Positions 45,750-56,630 of a stretch of 64,000 bases of DNA are shown piece after piece. The notes beneath the pieces were generated by a model. The model was not told the DNA's origin, made no database searches, and worked only from the letters and a program-made list of their open reading frames with translations. How positions within the stretch are numbered: the first letter of the stretch is position 1; each line of letters starts with the position of its first letter. This DNA comes from Balamuthia mandrillaris (Eukaryota; Discosea; Longamoebia; Balamuthiidae). The translations under genes were made by a program, and so were the position numbers. The DNA is taken from NCBI GenBank assembly GCA_031835245.1, contig JAVKOQ010000097.1, positions 111,001 through 175,000 of the forward strand, read 5' to 3'.

Positions 45750-47173
45750 GCTTCTCTTTTGGAGGAGTGTTTAATAACAATGGAATTTTGCATGATTGCT
45801 TGCAGTGGAGAATTAGAGCATATGCTAGCCCCTAACAGAGGAAGGAGCAACTCCTTTACGAAGCAGCTATATGATAGCCTTTGTGTGTCTAGCGTCAACT
45901 CGGTGCGAGAGCGAAAGGGTTCCCGTTCGGAGGATAACAGATCCCAACCCAGCACCCAAAACAACTCGCCCTCATCCTCACTTCGAAGTAGCCACACTGC
46001 AGCCTCAGGAACTAATTCCAACGATAGCACTCCCAAAGCCACCACTGTGGAGCATATCAATCGTAGAGAAATCGTCATTCCCAGCGATGTCACCGGATAC
46101 TTTATCGAGCACTGCAGCAAAATTGTTGACCGGCTCTACGTTGGATCTTACTGCGTTGCCTCTCAAAAGTCATTGCTTAGAGACCAACTCGATATCCTTC
46201 TGAGCCTTCTCTCCTCCCTCTCATTCCTTGCCTTTTTTTCCTTAACTCTTTCACACGTATCACGCATATTGTGAATTGTACAGGAGCCCCCAATGTCCAC
46301 GAAGAGCACTTTAAGTACCTACATGTCAAGCTATTGGATGATCCCTACCAAGACATCCTCTCCCACGTGCACGAGGTCATCGCCTTCATCCGTAAGGCTT
46401 TGGTCAAGAAGGGCAACGTCCTCATCTACAGCGAGAAAGGTGTCTCTCGCTCTGCTGCCATGGCCATCGTCTACCTCATGGAGACTCGACGGATGAACTA
46501 CTTTGAGGCCTTTGTCTTTGTGAAGGAGAGGAGATACATCATCCAACCCAACCGTGGATTCGTACGACAGCTGGCCGCATGGGGAGAGAACATGGTCAAG
46601 CAGCTCAATCTGAGCATTAACAAGCAACAGTTCCAATGCATTTGTAAGGCTACCGTGTTCTCCCTCTTCTCTGCTTTGAACCTCAACGAGGATGGCAAAG
46701 ACAGCGACGTCAAGCCATGTTGCTGCCGTGTATGTTTATGTTTCTCTTCTTTACTTCTCCTCTCTCCGTTTCTTGTTTTTTCTAACCAGAATGTTTGTTA
46801 TACTTTATAGGATGCCTCGAGTTCATCCTGCCCCAACATTATATCTTGTTTCGATTTTTTGGAAGTCATGAAAGAAAAATACCACATGCGAGGGCGCACC
46901 CTGAACTGGGGCTACACCGACCTTTCCAACGTGTTTGGCGACTTTAAGCGCACGACCAAGGAATGCAAGTCCCCTGCTTTGTCCGTCCATCGAAAAAAGT
47001 GGAAGGTCTTCAAGTGCAGCACCTGCGGATTCATCACCCATGCCCTGCCTCTAAAACCGCCCTTCCCCTCCAACCCACCCCAAGAGCACGCGCAGTGTAT
47101 AGCTATCGTCACCAACAACAACAGCCCAGCAGCTGCAACCGACATTCCCCGGCAAGTTCCACTGTCTGTTTAG
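37182..47173 (+). CDS. Giant protein kinase-pseudophosphatase fusion
   Basis: One gene of about 10 kb, clearly over 2,000 residues. From the ATG at 37182 (MADGKEKGEQQQQQQRGQ) the first 4.6 kb encode mostly helical sequence (LPRLEQFIKEF, DMTADLTALIAFKEND, RVFHRLLEVFDELAAH, RIVMKFYQLKAMDYLVRMI), perhaps an armadillo/HEAT-like solenoid. A 2-kb exon (about 41860-43976) is low complexity and carries five LNLSGLxKGS-type motifs. A kinase domain follows (44310-45690), then a dual-specificity phosphatase fold (46095-46620) and a tail with FKCSTCGFITH. Joins across 43976-44187 are in phase (YLSM|HINHPANAG), so kinase and N-terminus are one reading frame. The stop is at 47171-47173. No full-length family is known to me. 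Some of the early exon boundaries (39900-40480) were not fixed. Confidence 0.85.
37990..38030 (+). repeat. (CT)n array in kinase-fusion intron
   Basis: About 20 CT units on the sense strand. Further arrays in introns of this gene lie at 39089-39105, 41297-41320, 44790-44827 and 45706-45744. Confidence 0.95.
42300..43380 (+). other. Five spaced LNLSGLxKGS-type motifs
   Basis: Within one exon of the kinase fusion these motifs recur, separated by 60-110 acidic, Ser-rich residues: RLSLNLAGLQKGGAS (about 42306), QLFLNLSGLTKGSKI (about 42611), SLALNLSGLQKGSVI (about 42821), GFSLDLTGLEKGSKI (about 43015) and IPILNLTDVRKDN (about 43354, most diverged). Flanks do not align, so the motif itself is under selection. 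It probably forms a short amphipathic docking segment. The partner is unknown. Confidence 0.85.
44310..45690 (+). other. Protein kinase domain of the fusion
   Basis: Landmarks are the G-loop RIGLGTYGSVYRAYLE, VAVKLM (ATP-binding Lys), SECHVNHYDLKCDNFLC (catalytic loop with Tyr in place of Arg, so a non-RD kinase, with Asp, Lys and Asn kept), DFGEAKYYTTPEEGYTTRN, GTELIKSPEML in place of the usual APE, ASDIWSLGCLLFELLTGQFLF, and RDHLLRPTIDDVI. All residues needed for phosphotransfer are present, so activity is likely. The catalytic-loop intron at 44758 has the donor GTATCCTTTT. Confidence 0.85.
46095..46620 (+). other. Dual-specificity phosphatase domain lacking the catalytic Cys
   Basis: The fold is clear: IVDRLYVGSYCVASQK, LG|ITHIVNCTGAPNVHEEHF, LLDDPYQDI, VLIYSEKGVSRSAAMAIVYL, MNYFEAFVFVKERR and IQPNRGFVRQLAAW. 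The signature HCxxGxxR reads YSEKGVSR: His is replaced by Tyr and the nucleophilic Cys by Ser. Arg is kept. By comparison with STYX-type proteins this should bind phosphopeptides without hydrolysing them. Confidence 0.88.
46192..46256 (+). other. AT-AC (U12-type) intron in the pseudophosphatase domain
   Basis: 65 nt starting ATATCCTTCT (exact minor-spliceosome donor), with TTCCTTAAC at 46238-46246 (exact branch-point consensus) and ending CAC|AC at 46256, 11 nt after the branch adenosine. Removing it joins QLG|ITHIVNCTG, the expected phosphatase strand. No GT-AG choice gives this. Confidence 0.92.
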
Positions 47174-47835
47174 ACTTCCTTCCAAAACGAACACACCCTC
47201 CGCTTTATGCCACCACCACCTCAACATCAAGCCAAGCCCACGCCATGGATTGAATCGTCAGAGCAGGAGAACTAAGGAACCTCCACAACGTATACCCTGA
47301 AAGCCTTTTTCGTTGGCAACAAAAAAAAATTCAAGATATCATCTCTATCGCGTCGTCCCGACGACAGGCCTTGCTAGGCAACAACAACGGGCCGTTTCCA
47401 TGGCGGCCGGTTTCCACCAGCCAAGCGGAAGGGAGAAAAAAAAGCGCAGCAACCAACCAGAGGGGGAAAAAAAAAACGATAGGCGCACAACCAACGCAGC
47501 GCGGGGTGGCTGGCTTTGGTTGGTTGTTGTGGGATACCTACCGCACCGTCTCCCGTGGAAACCGTACATCCACCCAAAGGCGACCGTTATATCCGTCAGC
47601 AGGTGCGCTTGATTGTGTTTGGAGAGATGAGCTTCTTCTTCTTTTCTTTCGCTTCCCCCCTCGCCACACTTTGAACGTTGTGTGATTTGTGCCGCCATCT
47701 GCAATCCTGCATGAAGAAGGGGAACAGCAGAAAGGACAAAGCCTAACGAGAGCTTCTGCTCTTTTTGCAGTATTTTTTTTTAAACTAAAGTAGGTGCCGA
47801 CGCCTCCCTCGCGACAGAGTAGGCACCATCAAGAG
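47174..47835. promoter_or_regulatory. RFX gene upstream region with X-box-like sites
   Basis: About 660 bp between the kinase fusion and RFX. It holds CGTTGGCAAC (47311-47320), CCTTGCTAGGCAAC (47369-47382) and CGTTTCCATGGCGG (47393-47406), each resembling one or both halves of the RFX-binding X-box (GTNRCC N RGYAAC). The second is the best, with a perfect AGGCAAC half. No gene is supported here. Confidence 0.45.
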
Positions 47836-50800
47836 ATGCAAGAGGTTGCATTGCCCGCTGAAGCTCCGGAGGGCAGCCGCAGCTCAGAGAAAGGGCTTGC
47901 ACCTCATCGTCATCTTCGGGAAGGCGAAGCCATCAAGGAAGGAGAAAGTTCCCACTCCACGCCGTCGAGTCTTGAGAGAGGGGCTCCAGCAACAGCGACG
48001 ACAACAGGACAGAAGAGAACGGCAGGTGAGGCCTTTGCTTTTGCTCCACCGTCTTCTTCTCCATTCAACGAAGGGGAACCTTCGCAAAGAGGAGAAGGTG
48101 CAGGGGGAGAAAGAAGAATGGAGGAAGCAGAAAGAGGAGAAGAGCGAACGCCTGCTACAGAGGATGTAAAGTCCGCTACCAACGTCATGCATGACACGCA
48201 CCATGCTGACCTTACTTCCCCAAAAGCATCCTCCAGATTGGTCTACAAATGGTGCGTACTTTTTGCTTCGGTAGAACACCACGTCTGCCTCTCTCTTTCT
48301 CTCTTCTCTCTCTGTCTCGCTCTCGCTCTCTTCACTTCTCGACTCTGATTCGCTCTCTTCTGCTCTCTTGGGTTGGCTTCAGCTCCTCTTTTGCTCTTTC
48401 ATTTTTTTGTTAACATTCACCTAAAGGTTGAAGGAAAACTATGAAACAGCAGAGGAGTCGAGCCTCCCAAGAAGTGCACTCTTTGACCATTACCTCCAGT
48501 TTTGCGAGGAGGAGGGGCTGGAATCCATCAATGCGGCCAGCTTTGGAAAGCTCATACGCACTATCTTTCCACAGCTCAAAACGCGTCGCTTGGGCACGCG
48601 AGGTAACTCCAAGTATCATTACTATGGCATTCGCATCAAACCAACCTCGAAACTAGCCTCTCCTACCTCCGATGATTCGACTTCTTCCTCTTCCTCCACT
48701 TCTCCCTCGTCTTCTTCAACTACTGGCCACAAACGAAAGTCTTCTCACAAGAAAGAGTCTGCTACTAGCAGAGGACGCCAATCAACATCCTCCTCAAAGA
48801 AAGCCAAGTCTCAACAATCGTCTGCCTTGCCTCTTGGGTAATTTATTTATTTCTTTTACTCCCCTTTCATTTTTTGTTTTTGAGATTACTGTGATGCTTA
48901 CTGGCATTTTACAGCATTATACCGGTGGAGGATGGCATACCTGGTCTGAATGCAGCATCCTTTGCAACGATACCCACCATAAACACGAAGCAACTTCCGG
49001 ATTTTGTGGATGTGGACCACAACTCCTTGCCTCCAGATCTTTCCCATGAGCTTGTACAGAGTTTTATGAGACTCTATCAAGCTCATTGCCAACACATTTT
49101 GGACACAATCAGCGGACAAAATCTGATGGATCTTAAGCAAGTGCTGAGTCACTTTTGGCAGGGATTGTCTCCTCAGTTCAATCCTCTTTTATCTTCGGAG
49201 GACTTTGCCAAAGAGATATGTGACAAGGATCACCTCCTTTATACGGTTAGCGCTTTTTTTCTCTCTGCTCTGCTCTCTGCTCCCCCCTCTCTTACATTTC
49301 TTTCTGAATGGCTCGTCAGATTATCATCAATGCATTGATACCAAACGTCTTGCAAGAACTGCCGCTGAATGTGTATATGGTTCGTGATTTCAGCAAAAAC
49401 TTTGAGACATGGCTATCTATGGCTCTGGAAGGTCTTCCTACAATTTTGTGTGCTCAAAAGCTTCACGGTATGCATTAACTGGTAATTTGTTTTGCGCCCT
49501 CTGTTCATGAACTCTCTTTCCATTCTGTAGTTTGCAGCAAGTTTACACAAACGCTACGGAAGCATGCCTGTCTAAACCACTTGGCACAAGCATCTAGGCA
49601 AGTCCTAAATGCCCAGAACGGGACCCATATTGCTCAAATGTTGGCTGATTGGGAAGCAATAGACTTTAGCTTCATTGCCACCCAGGCTGATTGGCTTTGT
49701 CCTGCTGGCGAGGAAACGGCTGCTTTGTGTATGTACCAGTTAAAAACTTTGTTTATCAAACTTATATTTTTGTTACATGATTACAGTACAAGAGGAGTTT
49801 AGACACTTTTTGCAGCAGCGGTGCGAGATAGAGCAATGGGCGCACTGGTTGCAAACCGTTGTTGACCGCTTTCTCAAGGTTAGATCAACCCTTTGATTTG
49901 GATTGATGAATCTCACCATAGCAATTGAATCATATTCAGAAATGCATCGATCTTCGCCAATTAGGTTTGTCCTCCCAACAACTTCTGCTCAAGTGGTCGT
50001 TCTACAATTCTCTCATCATACGAGACCTTACTATACGGAATGCTTCAACCTTTGGTTCGTTGTCCCTCCCGTTCCTTTCTGTTATGTTTTCAATCTTTTT
50101 ACCTTCTTTTTAATGATTTTTTTTGTTAATGCTAACGTACTTTTGTTTCACAATAGGTTCATTTCATGTATTGCGCACTTTCTTTGATGAATACCTTGCT
50201 TATACAGTGGAACAACGATTGTACATGTATCACACCCAAACTCCCTACTTGCACGAAGAAGCAACCAACAGAGTGCCTGCTGCAATGATTCCAACTTCTG
50301 CTCCTACCAGTAGCAATAACACCAAAGCAACTAGCACCTATCATCCTCACCGTTCTCCCTCGCCCCCCTACAACACACAGCGACCATCCTCTCCGTCCTC
50401 GCTAACCTCCGTAACGCCTCGCCTTATCAACAACACCTCTCCTCTTCCTCCTCCGGCCACCACCGCTATCTCCGCTACCACCACAATACCAACCGCCTCC
50501 ACAACAACGACAGTCGCCTCACGGGAGGAAGTCTCTTCCTCTCCTTCCCTCTCTTCTTCGTCTTTGCCTCCGTCTGGCATTGCCAGCCCAAAATCAAAAC
50601 TCGTATCTCCTTCCTCAGCTTCATCCTCTTCCTCCTCTTCAATGATGCATCCCCCCTCTACCACCAACAACGTGGTTTTAGTTAACAGCAGGACACCAAC
50701 AACAGTAGCAGCTGCTGGTGGAAGTGGAGGCAGTGGCCAATGGTTATCTCCTTCTGTTGCGGAGGGGGGACCTGGCGGTGATAGCTTGCCCTTGTTAGGA

Positions 50801-51418
50801 AGTTATTATCCACCAATCCCTCCCTCTTCGACTAGCTCTACCGCCGCTGCCTCCAGCAACAACATCAATGACGGTGCCGGGTTCTTTGACGGCTTTGCGA
50901 GGGCGCCTTCCTTCAGCAACGGTCTTCCCAGCTACTTCCTTCCATCCTCCTCCAAGGCCAGCTTCTCTTTGGAGCCCGGTGTCATGGACGTGGTGGGCGT
51001 GGGTGGTGCCTCCGCGCTAACATCTTCCTCTTTCCGTAAGCCCAGTTTTGGCAGCTTTGGCTCGTTTTCCTCCGAGTTTACACGCAGTCTCTTTCGCAGC
51101 AGCTTTGATCGGAGCGGCAGCATTGATAGAGGAAGCCTCGATCGGGAATGCATGCCTCAGCTGTTTCTCAACCTCAGCACACCTCACATCAACTTCAACT
51201 CTTTTTCTGCGCCTTTAGAAAAGGAGCAGGACTCCACCGCTTCACTGCACAACAACTCAGCAGCCTCCCCCTCCACCACCTCTTCTTCCTCCCCCTCCAT
51301 CACAACTGCCGATTCTTCTTATCGCGGGGATTCTTCGCGCTCCTCTACCACCACCACCACCACCACCAGCGCTTCCTCTTCCTCTCCTTCTGCCCCCACC
51401 AACAACGTGCCAACCTGA
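47836..51418 (+). CDS. RFX: RFX-family winged-helix transcription factor
   Basis: Sequence-specific DNA-binding protein of the RFX family, which binds X-box sites. The ATG at 47836 begins [14 protein letters not shown]; the N-terminus is low complexity. The DNA-binding domain reads [37 protein letters not shown] and [31 protein letters not shown] (about 48243-48640). Conserved downstream blocks are also present: [58 protein letters not shown] and [17 protein letters not shown], corresponding to the extended dimerisation region of RFX1-3-like proteins. The last exon is a long Ser/Pro/Thr-rich tail ending PTNNVPT at 51418. The B/C/dimerisation blocks make an RFX1-3 type more likely than RFX5. 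Confidence 0.93.
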
Positions 51419-51707
51419 AGCCCTTCTCTCTCTTTCTTGGCTCTTTTTTTTTTCCGTTGTTGCATAAATACTTCACGTCGACGTGAGTGTCTATTCTCAA
51501 GACGACACGAGATTTTAACCAAAAAAAACACAAAGGGAAGGAAGAAGGCCAGAGAGAGCCAAGAAGAAGAAGATGCAGAGCTCTGGCCGTTCCGCCTGGA
51601 AATTATGAGTATCTCCCATTGTTTGTTTTTTTTGACACTCTTGTCGGACTGTTTGTGTTTACTTACTCTCCTCTTCTGTTTGTCTCTCTCGTTCTTTGAA
51701 CACGCAG
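51419..51707. other. Intergenic/5' part of TAF2
   Basis: About 290 bp. It presumably contains the RFX 3' end and the first exon of TAF2. An ATG at 51572 (MQSSGRSAWKL) runs into a stop, and no donor in the right phase was found, so the TAF2 start codon is not assigned. Confidence 0.35.
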
Positions 51708-53001
51708 CGGCAACGGTTGTCGGTGGAGATCGACTATGCGGCCAAACGGCTCTCCGTACGAGTCTCTCCCTGCTCTCTCCCTAATTTTTTTTTGAAACTG
51801 TTGTTCATTCAATGCGCAAACAGGGCTACAGTGAGGTCACAGTGCAACCAACAGGTAGTTATTGCGATCAAGTGCAGGTACACAGCCGCCAAGTGTTGAT
51901 CACGCGAGTGGAGTGCAACGACCTTCCTACCACCTTCCAGCTCTTCAACTACCTGGAGCAAGTGGTTCCAGAAGAACAGCAGCAACAACGCAGAGAGGAG
52001 ACATGTTGCAGGGATCTGGAGGCGTTCAACGTCTTTCACAAAGCCGCTCTGCGCGCTTCGGACAGCGGAGAACTCTTGTTGGACGTCCCCTCTACCCTTC
52101 AAAAGCACGATGAGGAGAGAGTAAAGGTGAAGTTGGAGAGGGCGGAGGGAGAGGCAACGCAGCAGCAGGAAGCGGAGGCACAGAGAACACTAGGATCCCT
52201 CACGTTTCGTATTCACTTTGTCTTGGAACAGCCTCGTGGAGGTTTACATTTTGTGATGCCTGATGAAGCTCACCCACATCGCCCTCCTCATATCCTCTTT
52301 CCCTCTTCCCTCTCTCTCTCTCTCTCTCTCTCGCTCTTTTTCTTTATGATGGACTTTCCTTAATATAAGAGCACATGCGTACACGTACAGTCCTATCGAT
52401 GGAGCAAGGGTGTGGTTCCCCTGCGTGGACACATTAACTGATCGGTGTCCTTTCGAGTTGGAATACACTGTTCCTGCAGATTATCTTGTTATCAGCAGTG
52501 GTGACCTAACGGATCAGGTCTTGAGTGATGATGGACAGCGAAAAACGTTTTATTACAGCCTTTCCACTCCTACTCCTGCCTATTGCATCGGCTTTGCAGG
52601 TACGCACCAAATCACTCTTTGTCCTTCTCTCATGCAAATGGTCTCATATTACGTTTGCAGCGGGCAAGTTTGAGGTCTTATGTGACGAGGAGCAACCTAA
52701 TTTGACTCACTTTTGTTTACCTTCACGCAAGCCACTTCTGCGACACACTATTGGTTTTCTTCACCAGGTTGGGTTTTCATTCACTTTTATTCTCTTTTCA
52801 TTTTCATTTTTTTTTTGTTATATCTTCTTGTGTGAATTCTAAGCCTTTCTCCGCACAGGCATGGTCCTTCTATGAAGAGTTCCTTGGCTGCGACTTTCCC
52901 TACGGTTCTTACAAGCAAGTTTTTGTAGAGGATTTGCCTTCTAAAGTCGTCTCATTCGCATCCCTTTCGGTGTTAAGGTTCTCCCTCTCCCTCCCTCTCT
53001 T

Positions 53002-53047
<46 letters not shown>

Positions 53048-53780
53048 ATCACTAACATTGAGATCTTTCAACAGCACCCATTTGTTGCATGACGAAACCA
53101 TCATTGACCAAACTTTCATTTCGCGTCGCCACCTTTCGCGGGGCCTTTCCTATCAGTGGTTTGGCAACTTTATTGGTCCGAAGACCTGGTATTGTTTGTT
53201 TGTTTGTTTGTTTGTTTTTTTGTTAACAAAAACAAAAAAGGCCGGATGCTTGGGTAATACATGGAGCGGCTGGTCATCTTGCTAACCTCTTCTTGCGCCA
53301 GATGTTTGGTAAGAACGAGTTGCGTTTTGAGCAGCTAAAGGTTTGTGCGTGTTTGTGCAAGATTATAGATCCCTACTTACTACGACAGCTTCATTGAAGG
53401 AGGCAGAGGCAGTGCTTGCAAGAGGACAGACCACACTTTACAACATGGACTACAGCCACCCAATCGAGCTTTACTCAAAAGCTGTGGTACAAAAAGCACC
53501 TCTTGTTATGTTCATGATTGAGAAACAACTCGGCGAAGCTTTTCGCAAGGTATGTTACGCACGCCAGCATCTATACAACACAAGAGTTAATTTAGGCCGT
53601 AAATTTGTGATTGTCCATCGTCAAGATATTGAGCCAGCTGGTAGGAGGCGGTCGCAGACCTAACGAGGAAACTTCTGCAGCTCCACCCCCGCGTCCTGTA
53701 TGCAACCTAAGCACTCACTCATTTATGAAGCTGGCAAAGAAAATCACTGGCCACGATCTTAAGTATTTCCAAAAGAAGTG

Positions 53781-53833
<53 letters not shown>

Positions 53834-54657
53834 CACTTGTGTCTGTTATTTTATCTTTGTTGATAGAGTTTCTTCTTTTATTTCAAACAGCTTTAGAGGA
53901 GGCTATCCTGACCTAACCTGTGGCTTCTGGTTCAACAAGAAAAGGCATCAAACTGAGTTTGTTGTCAAACACAATCCGGGTCATTGTCTCTATCCCAAAT
54001 TCTCTGGGCTGACAGTGCGTGTGCACGAGTTGGATGGGACATGCGATCACGTGGTTCCTTTCGAGGAGGAAATCTATGGAGTAGACTTTCCTTGTCACTC
54101 TCGAGCTCGTAAAGGACGTCGCAAGAAGCAACAGTCTCAAGAAAACCTGAACCCTGAAGAGCCTGAGCCAATACTAGAATACCCAAAGAGGTTTTTCCTT
54201 CTCTTCGTCTCCTGCTAATTATCATCTGTCTTGTGTTTATTAATTGGATGTTTTTTTTTTCTGGTTTTGTAAACAAATAGAAATGACACACCGTTGTTAT
54301 GGATAAGAATTGACCCAGAAATGGACTTACCCATCAAACGGATTCTGTTTAAGCAGCCAGAGATAATGTGGGAAAACCAACTGGAGCTGGATAAAGATGT
54401 TGTGGCACAGTATGAGGTAAGTTTTTCTTTCTCTTTTTCTTTTATCGTAATTCCTTTCCTGATTTCAGTCACTGGTAAAAATTGTATTGCAGGCTATACA
54501 TGCGTTAGAATCCATTCCTTCTCCAAACACACTTCATGTATTGGCAACTGTTGTAGAGAATCCTCGTGTCTTTTATCGTATCCGAATGGAAGCTGCTTAT
54601 GGCCTTGCGAGAGTGAGTTTGCCCATTTCCTTTGTGTGTGTTACCTCACTCGCATTC

Positions 54658-54708
<51 letters not shown>

Positions 54709-56502
54709 AGGCGGCCACAAGAGAAAGTAACTGGGCGGGACTGGATCAAGCATTGCAAATATTTAAGAATTACTTTTACGATGAAGACATGGTTCAAGTA
54801 CGGCCCAACGACTTCAGCGATTTCGCTTTGTACTATGTTCAAAAGGTATCAGTGGTAAACGTATATTGTTGACCTTGTCTTATAGTCTCTTTTAAAAGGC
54901 ATTGGCTGAGGCGGTTGCTCTTGTGAATGATAAAGAGGCGCACAGAGCCACTCCGAGTGAAGCTCTTGATTTTCTTCTAGAATTATTGAAAACCAACGAC
55001 AACCAAATCAACAAGGTTCGTCTCTTCTACTATACTTCTTTTTTCTTCTGCTTCTTTGGCCGTTTTCTTAAACGGGATATATAAGTACTCGGATTGTTTC
55101 TATGTTGCAAGCTTATTACGTGCTGTGGCAAAAACGAACACACAAGGAATGGGTGATACCGAGAAGATCATGAAACAGTTACACCGGTATCTTAAATATG
55201 ACCAACTTGTGCCTTCCTATACCAACGTAGTTAGCGTGGCATGCCTACGGGTACGTTTAATTTATCTTCTCTCCAGGAGTATTCATATTGCACAGGCTCG
55301 ACTGAAGTTGTGTTTGCTTTTTGAACTGCACAGTCAATGTATAAAATGCAAGCTAAACGAGGAACGCCTTTAGACTTGTCCATATTTAAAGAATATTCAA
55401 GGTTTGCTCTTATTTTTTTCTTCTTGCCGTTTTTATTAGCGTTTATTCTCTTCTCTTAACTGCCATGAATATTGTGTAGGTATGGCTATTATCGTAAAGT
55501 ACGACTGGCGGCATTCAAGGGCCTTTTGAAGCTTGCTCTATTTGAGGAAGGCGTGGTGGACTCCGTTTTGGATGCCGTGCAGAACGACCCAGACATCGGC
55601 CTACGGACACGACTGCTGGGCATAATGTATAAAGCCATCGCGGCGACCAACGCTGCTCCCACAACTGCATCCAGCTACTTTGACAGCATGTTGTCTGTCT
55701 CATCTCGAGAGAAGCCCAAAGCGTTTTCCTCCTCCACCTCAATGCGATTGATGCATCGGTTATGGTCTTTGATGAAGTTTGTATATCTCCTATTTTTTCT
55801 CCTCTAACTTCGCTAACTCTGTTCTTTCGAATTACAGCTCTCAAGCAACGGCATTCAACAGTCAATACCGGAGAGAAGTGTGGAACATCTACAATCTGCT
55901 CTTCGGGCCGAGCGCACAGGCCTCAGCGTCTCCGCTGGCGAACCTCCTGCTGCTGCCTGTCAATGATGATCGTTTAATAAAGCAAGTGAAGGCATCCGCC
56001 CCCCTCATCGACCTCAACACCATCAAAAAGGCCAAAGAGGCGCGCACCCATCGCCGGGAGAACAAGCGCAAAGCTCAAGAAGCTGGTTCTATTCTCTCCT
56101 CTCCTCCTCTCCCCACAAGTGAACTCATCAACACACAACAGGATTGGAGCAAACACCAAAGACGAGTCAGGAAGAGGAGCATCGGGCAAATGGTGGGGAG
56201 GAAGGAGCTGAGCCGTTGGTGGCAAGTGTGGTGGATGGCTCTAAGCTGAAAATAAAGATTGCTCGACGGCCAAGCGCTACGTTTACGCCCACTTCCACTC
56301 CCGTTTCTACCACAAATTGGAGCCCTGTTTCGTCTGAGGCATGTGCTTTCTTCCCTCCTTGCCATCCAGCCTTCCTTTCTGCCTATCCTAAGTCTAAGTC
56401 TAACCTGATTCTCTCCAGGGAGAAGAAGAGGATGTAAAGCCACCAACAACTACGCCAGTACCAAGGCTACGCATCAAACTTAGCGGAAAGACTATCAAGT
56501 AA
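51708..56502 (+). CDS. TAF2: TFIID subunit TAF2
   Basis: TAF2 is an inactive M1-aminopeptidase-like subunit of TFIID that helps recognise core promoters. The first supported exon is 51708-51755 (RQRLSVEIDYAAKRLS), followed by GYSEVTVQPTGSYCDQVQVH at 51824. Later landmarks are HAYTYSPIDGARVWFPCVDT, PTPAYCIGFAGKFEV, FYEEFLGCDFPYGSYKQVFV, SRRHLSRGLSYQWFGNF, PDAWVIHGAAGHLANLFLRQMFG, and helical repeats such as RLAAFKGLLKLALFEEG. There is no HExxH zinc motif in the peptidase-like region, as expected for TAF2. The C-terminus is charged and ends RLRIKLSGKTIK at 56502. The join HAYTY depends on an AT-AC intron (52290-52374). The start exon is missing from the model. Confidence 0.9.
52290..52374 (+). 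other. AT-AC (U12-type) intron in TAF2
   Basis: 85 nt starting ATATCCTCTT, branch TTCCTTAAT at 52356-52364, ending GC|AC at 52374, 11 nt after the branch adenosine. It contains a (CT)n run. Removal gives RPPH|AYTYSPIDGARVWF in the TAF2 frame. The nearest AG acceptor (52391) leaves the wrong frame. Confidence 0.88.
53787..53831 (+). repeat. (CT)n array in TAF2 intron
   Basis: About 22 CT units on the sense strand. Other arrays in introns of this gene lie at 52310-52332, 53004-53043 and 54660-54703. Confidence 0.95.
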
Positions 56503-56630
56503 TTCTTCTGCAACAAAAAGTTAATAACAAACGAAAAGAAACCAAAAACCCATGATGGCTTTTGTTCACTAGCATCAACAAACAAAACAGAAGGGAGAAA
56601 AAAGAGGAAGTGGCAAAACCAGCGCACGTA

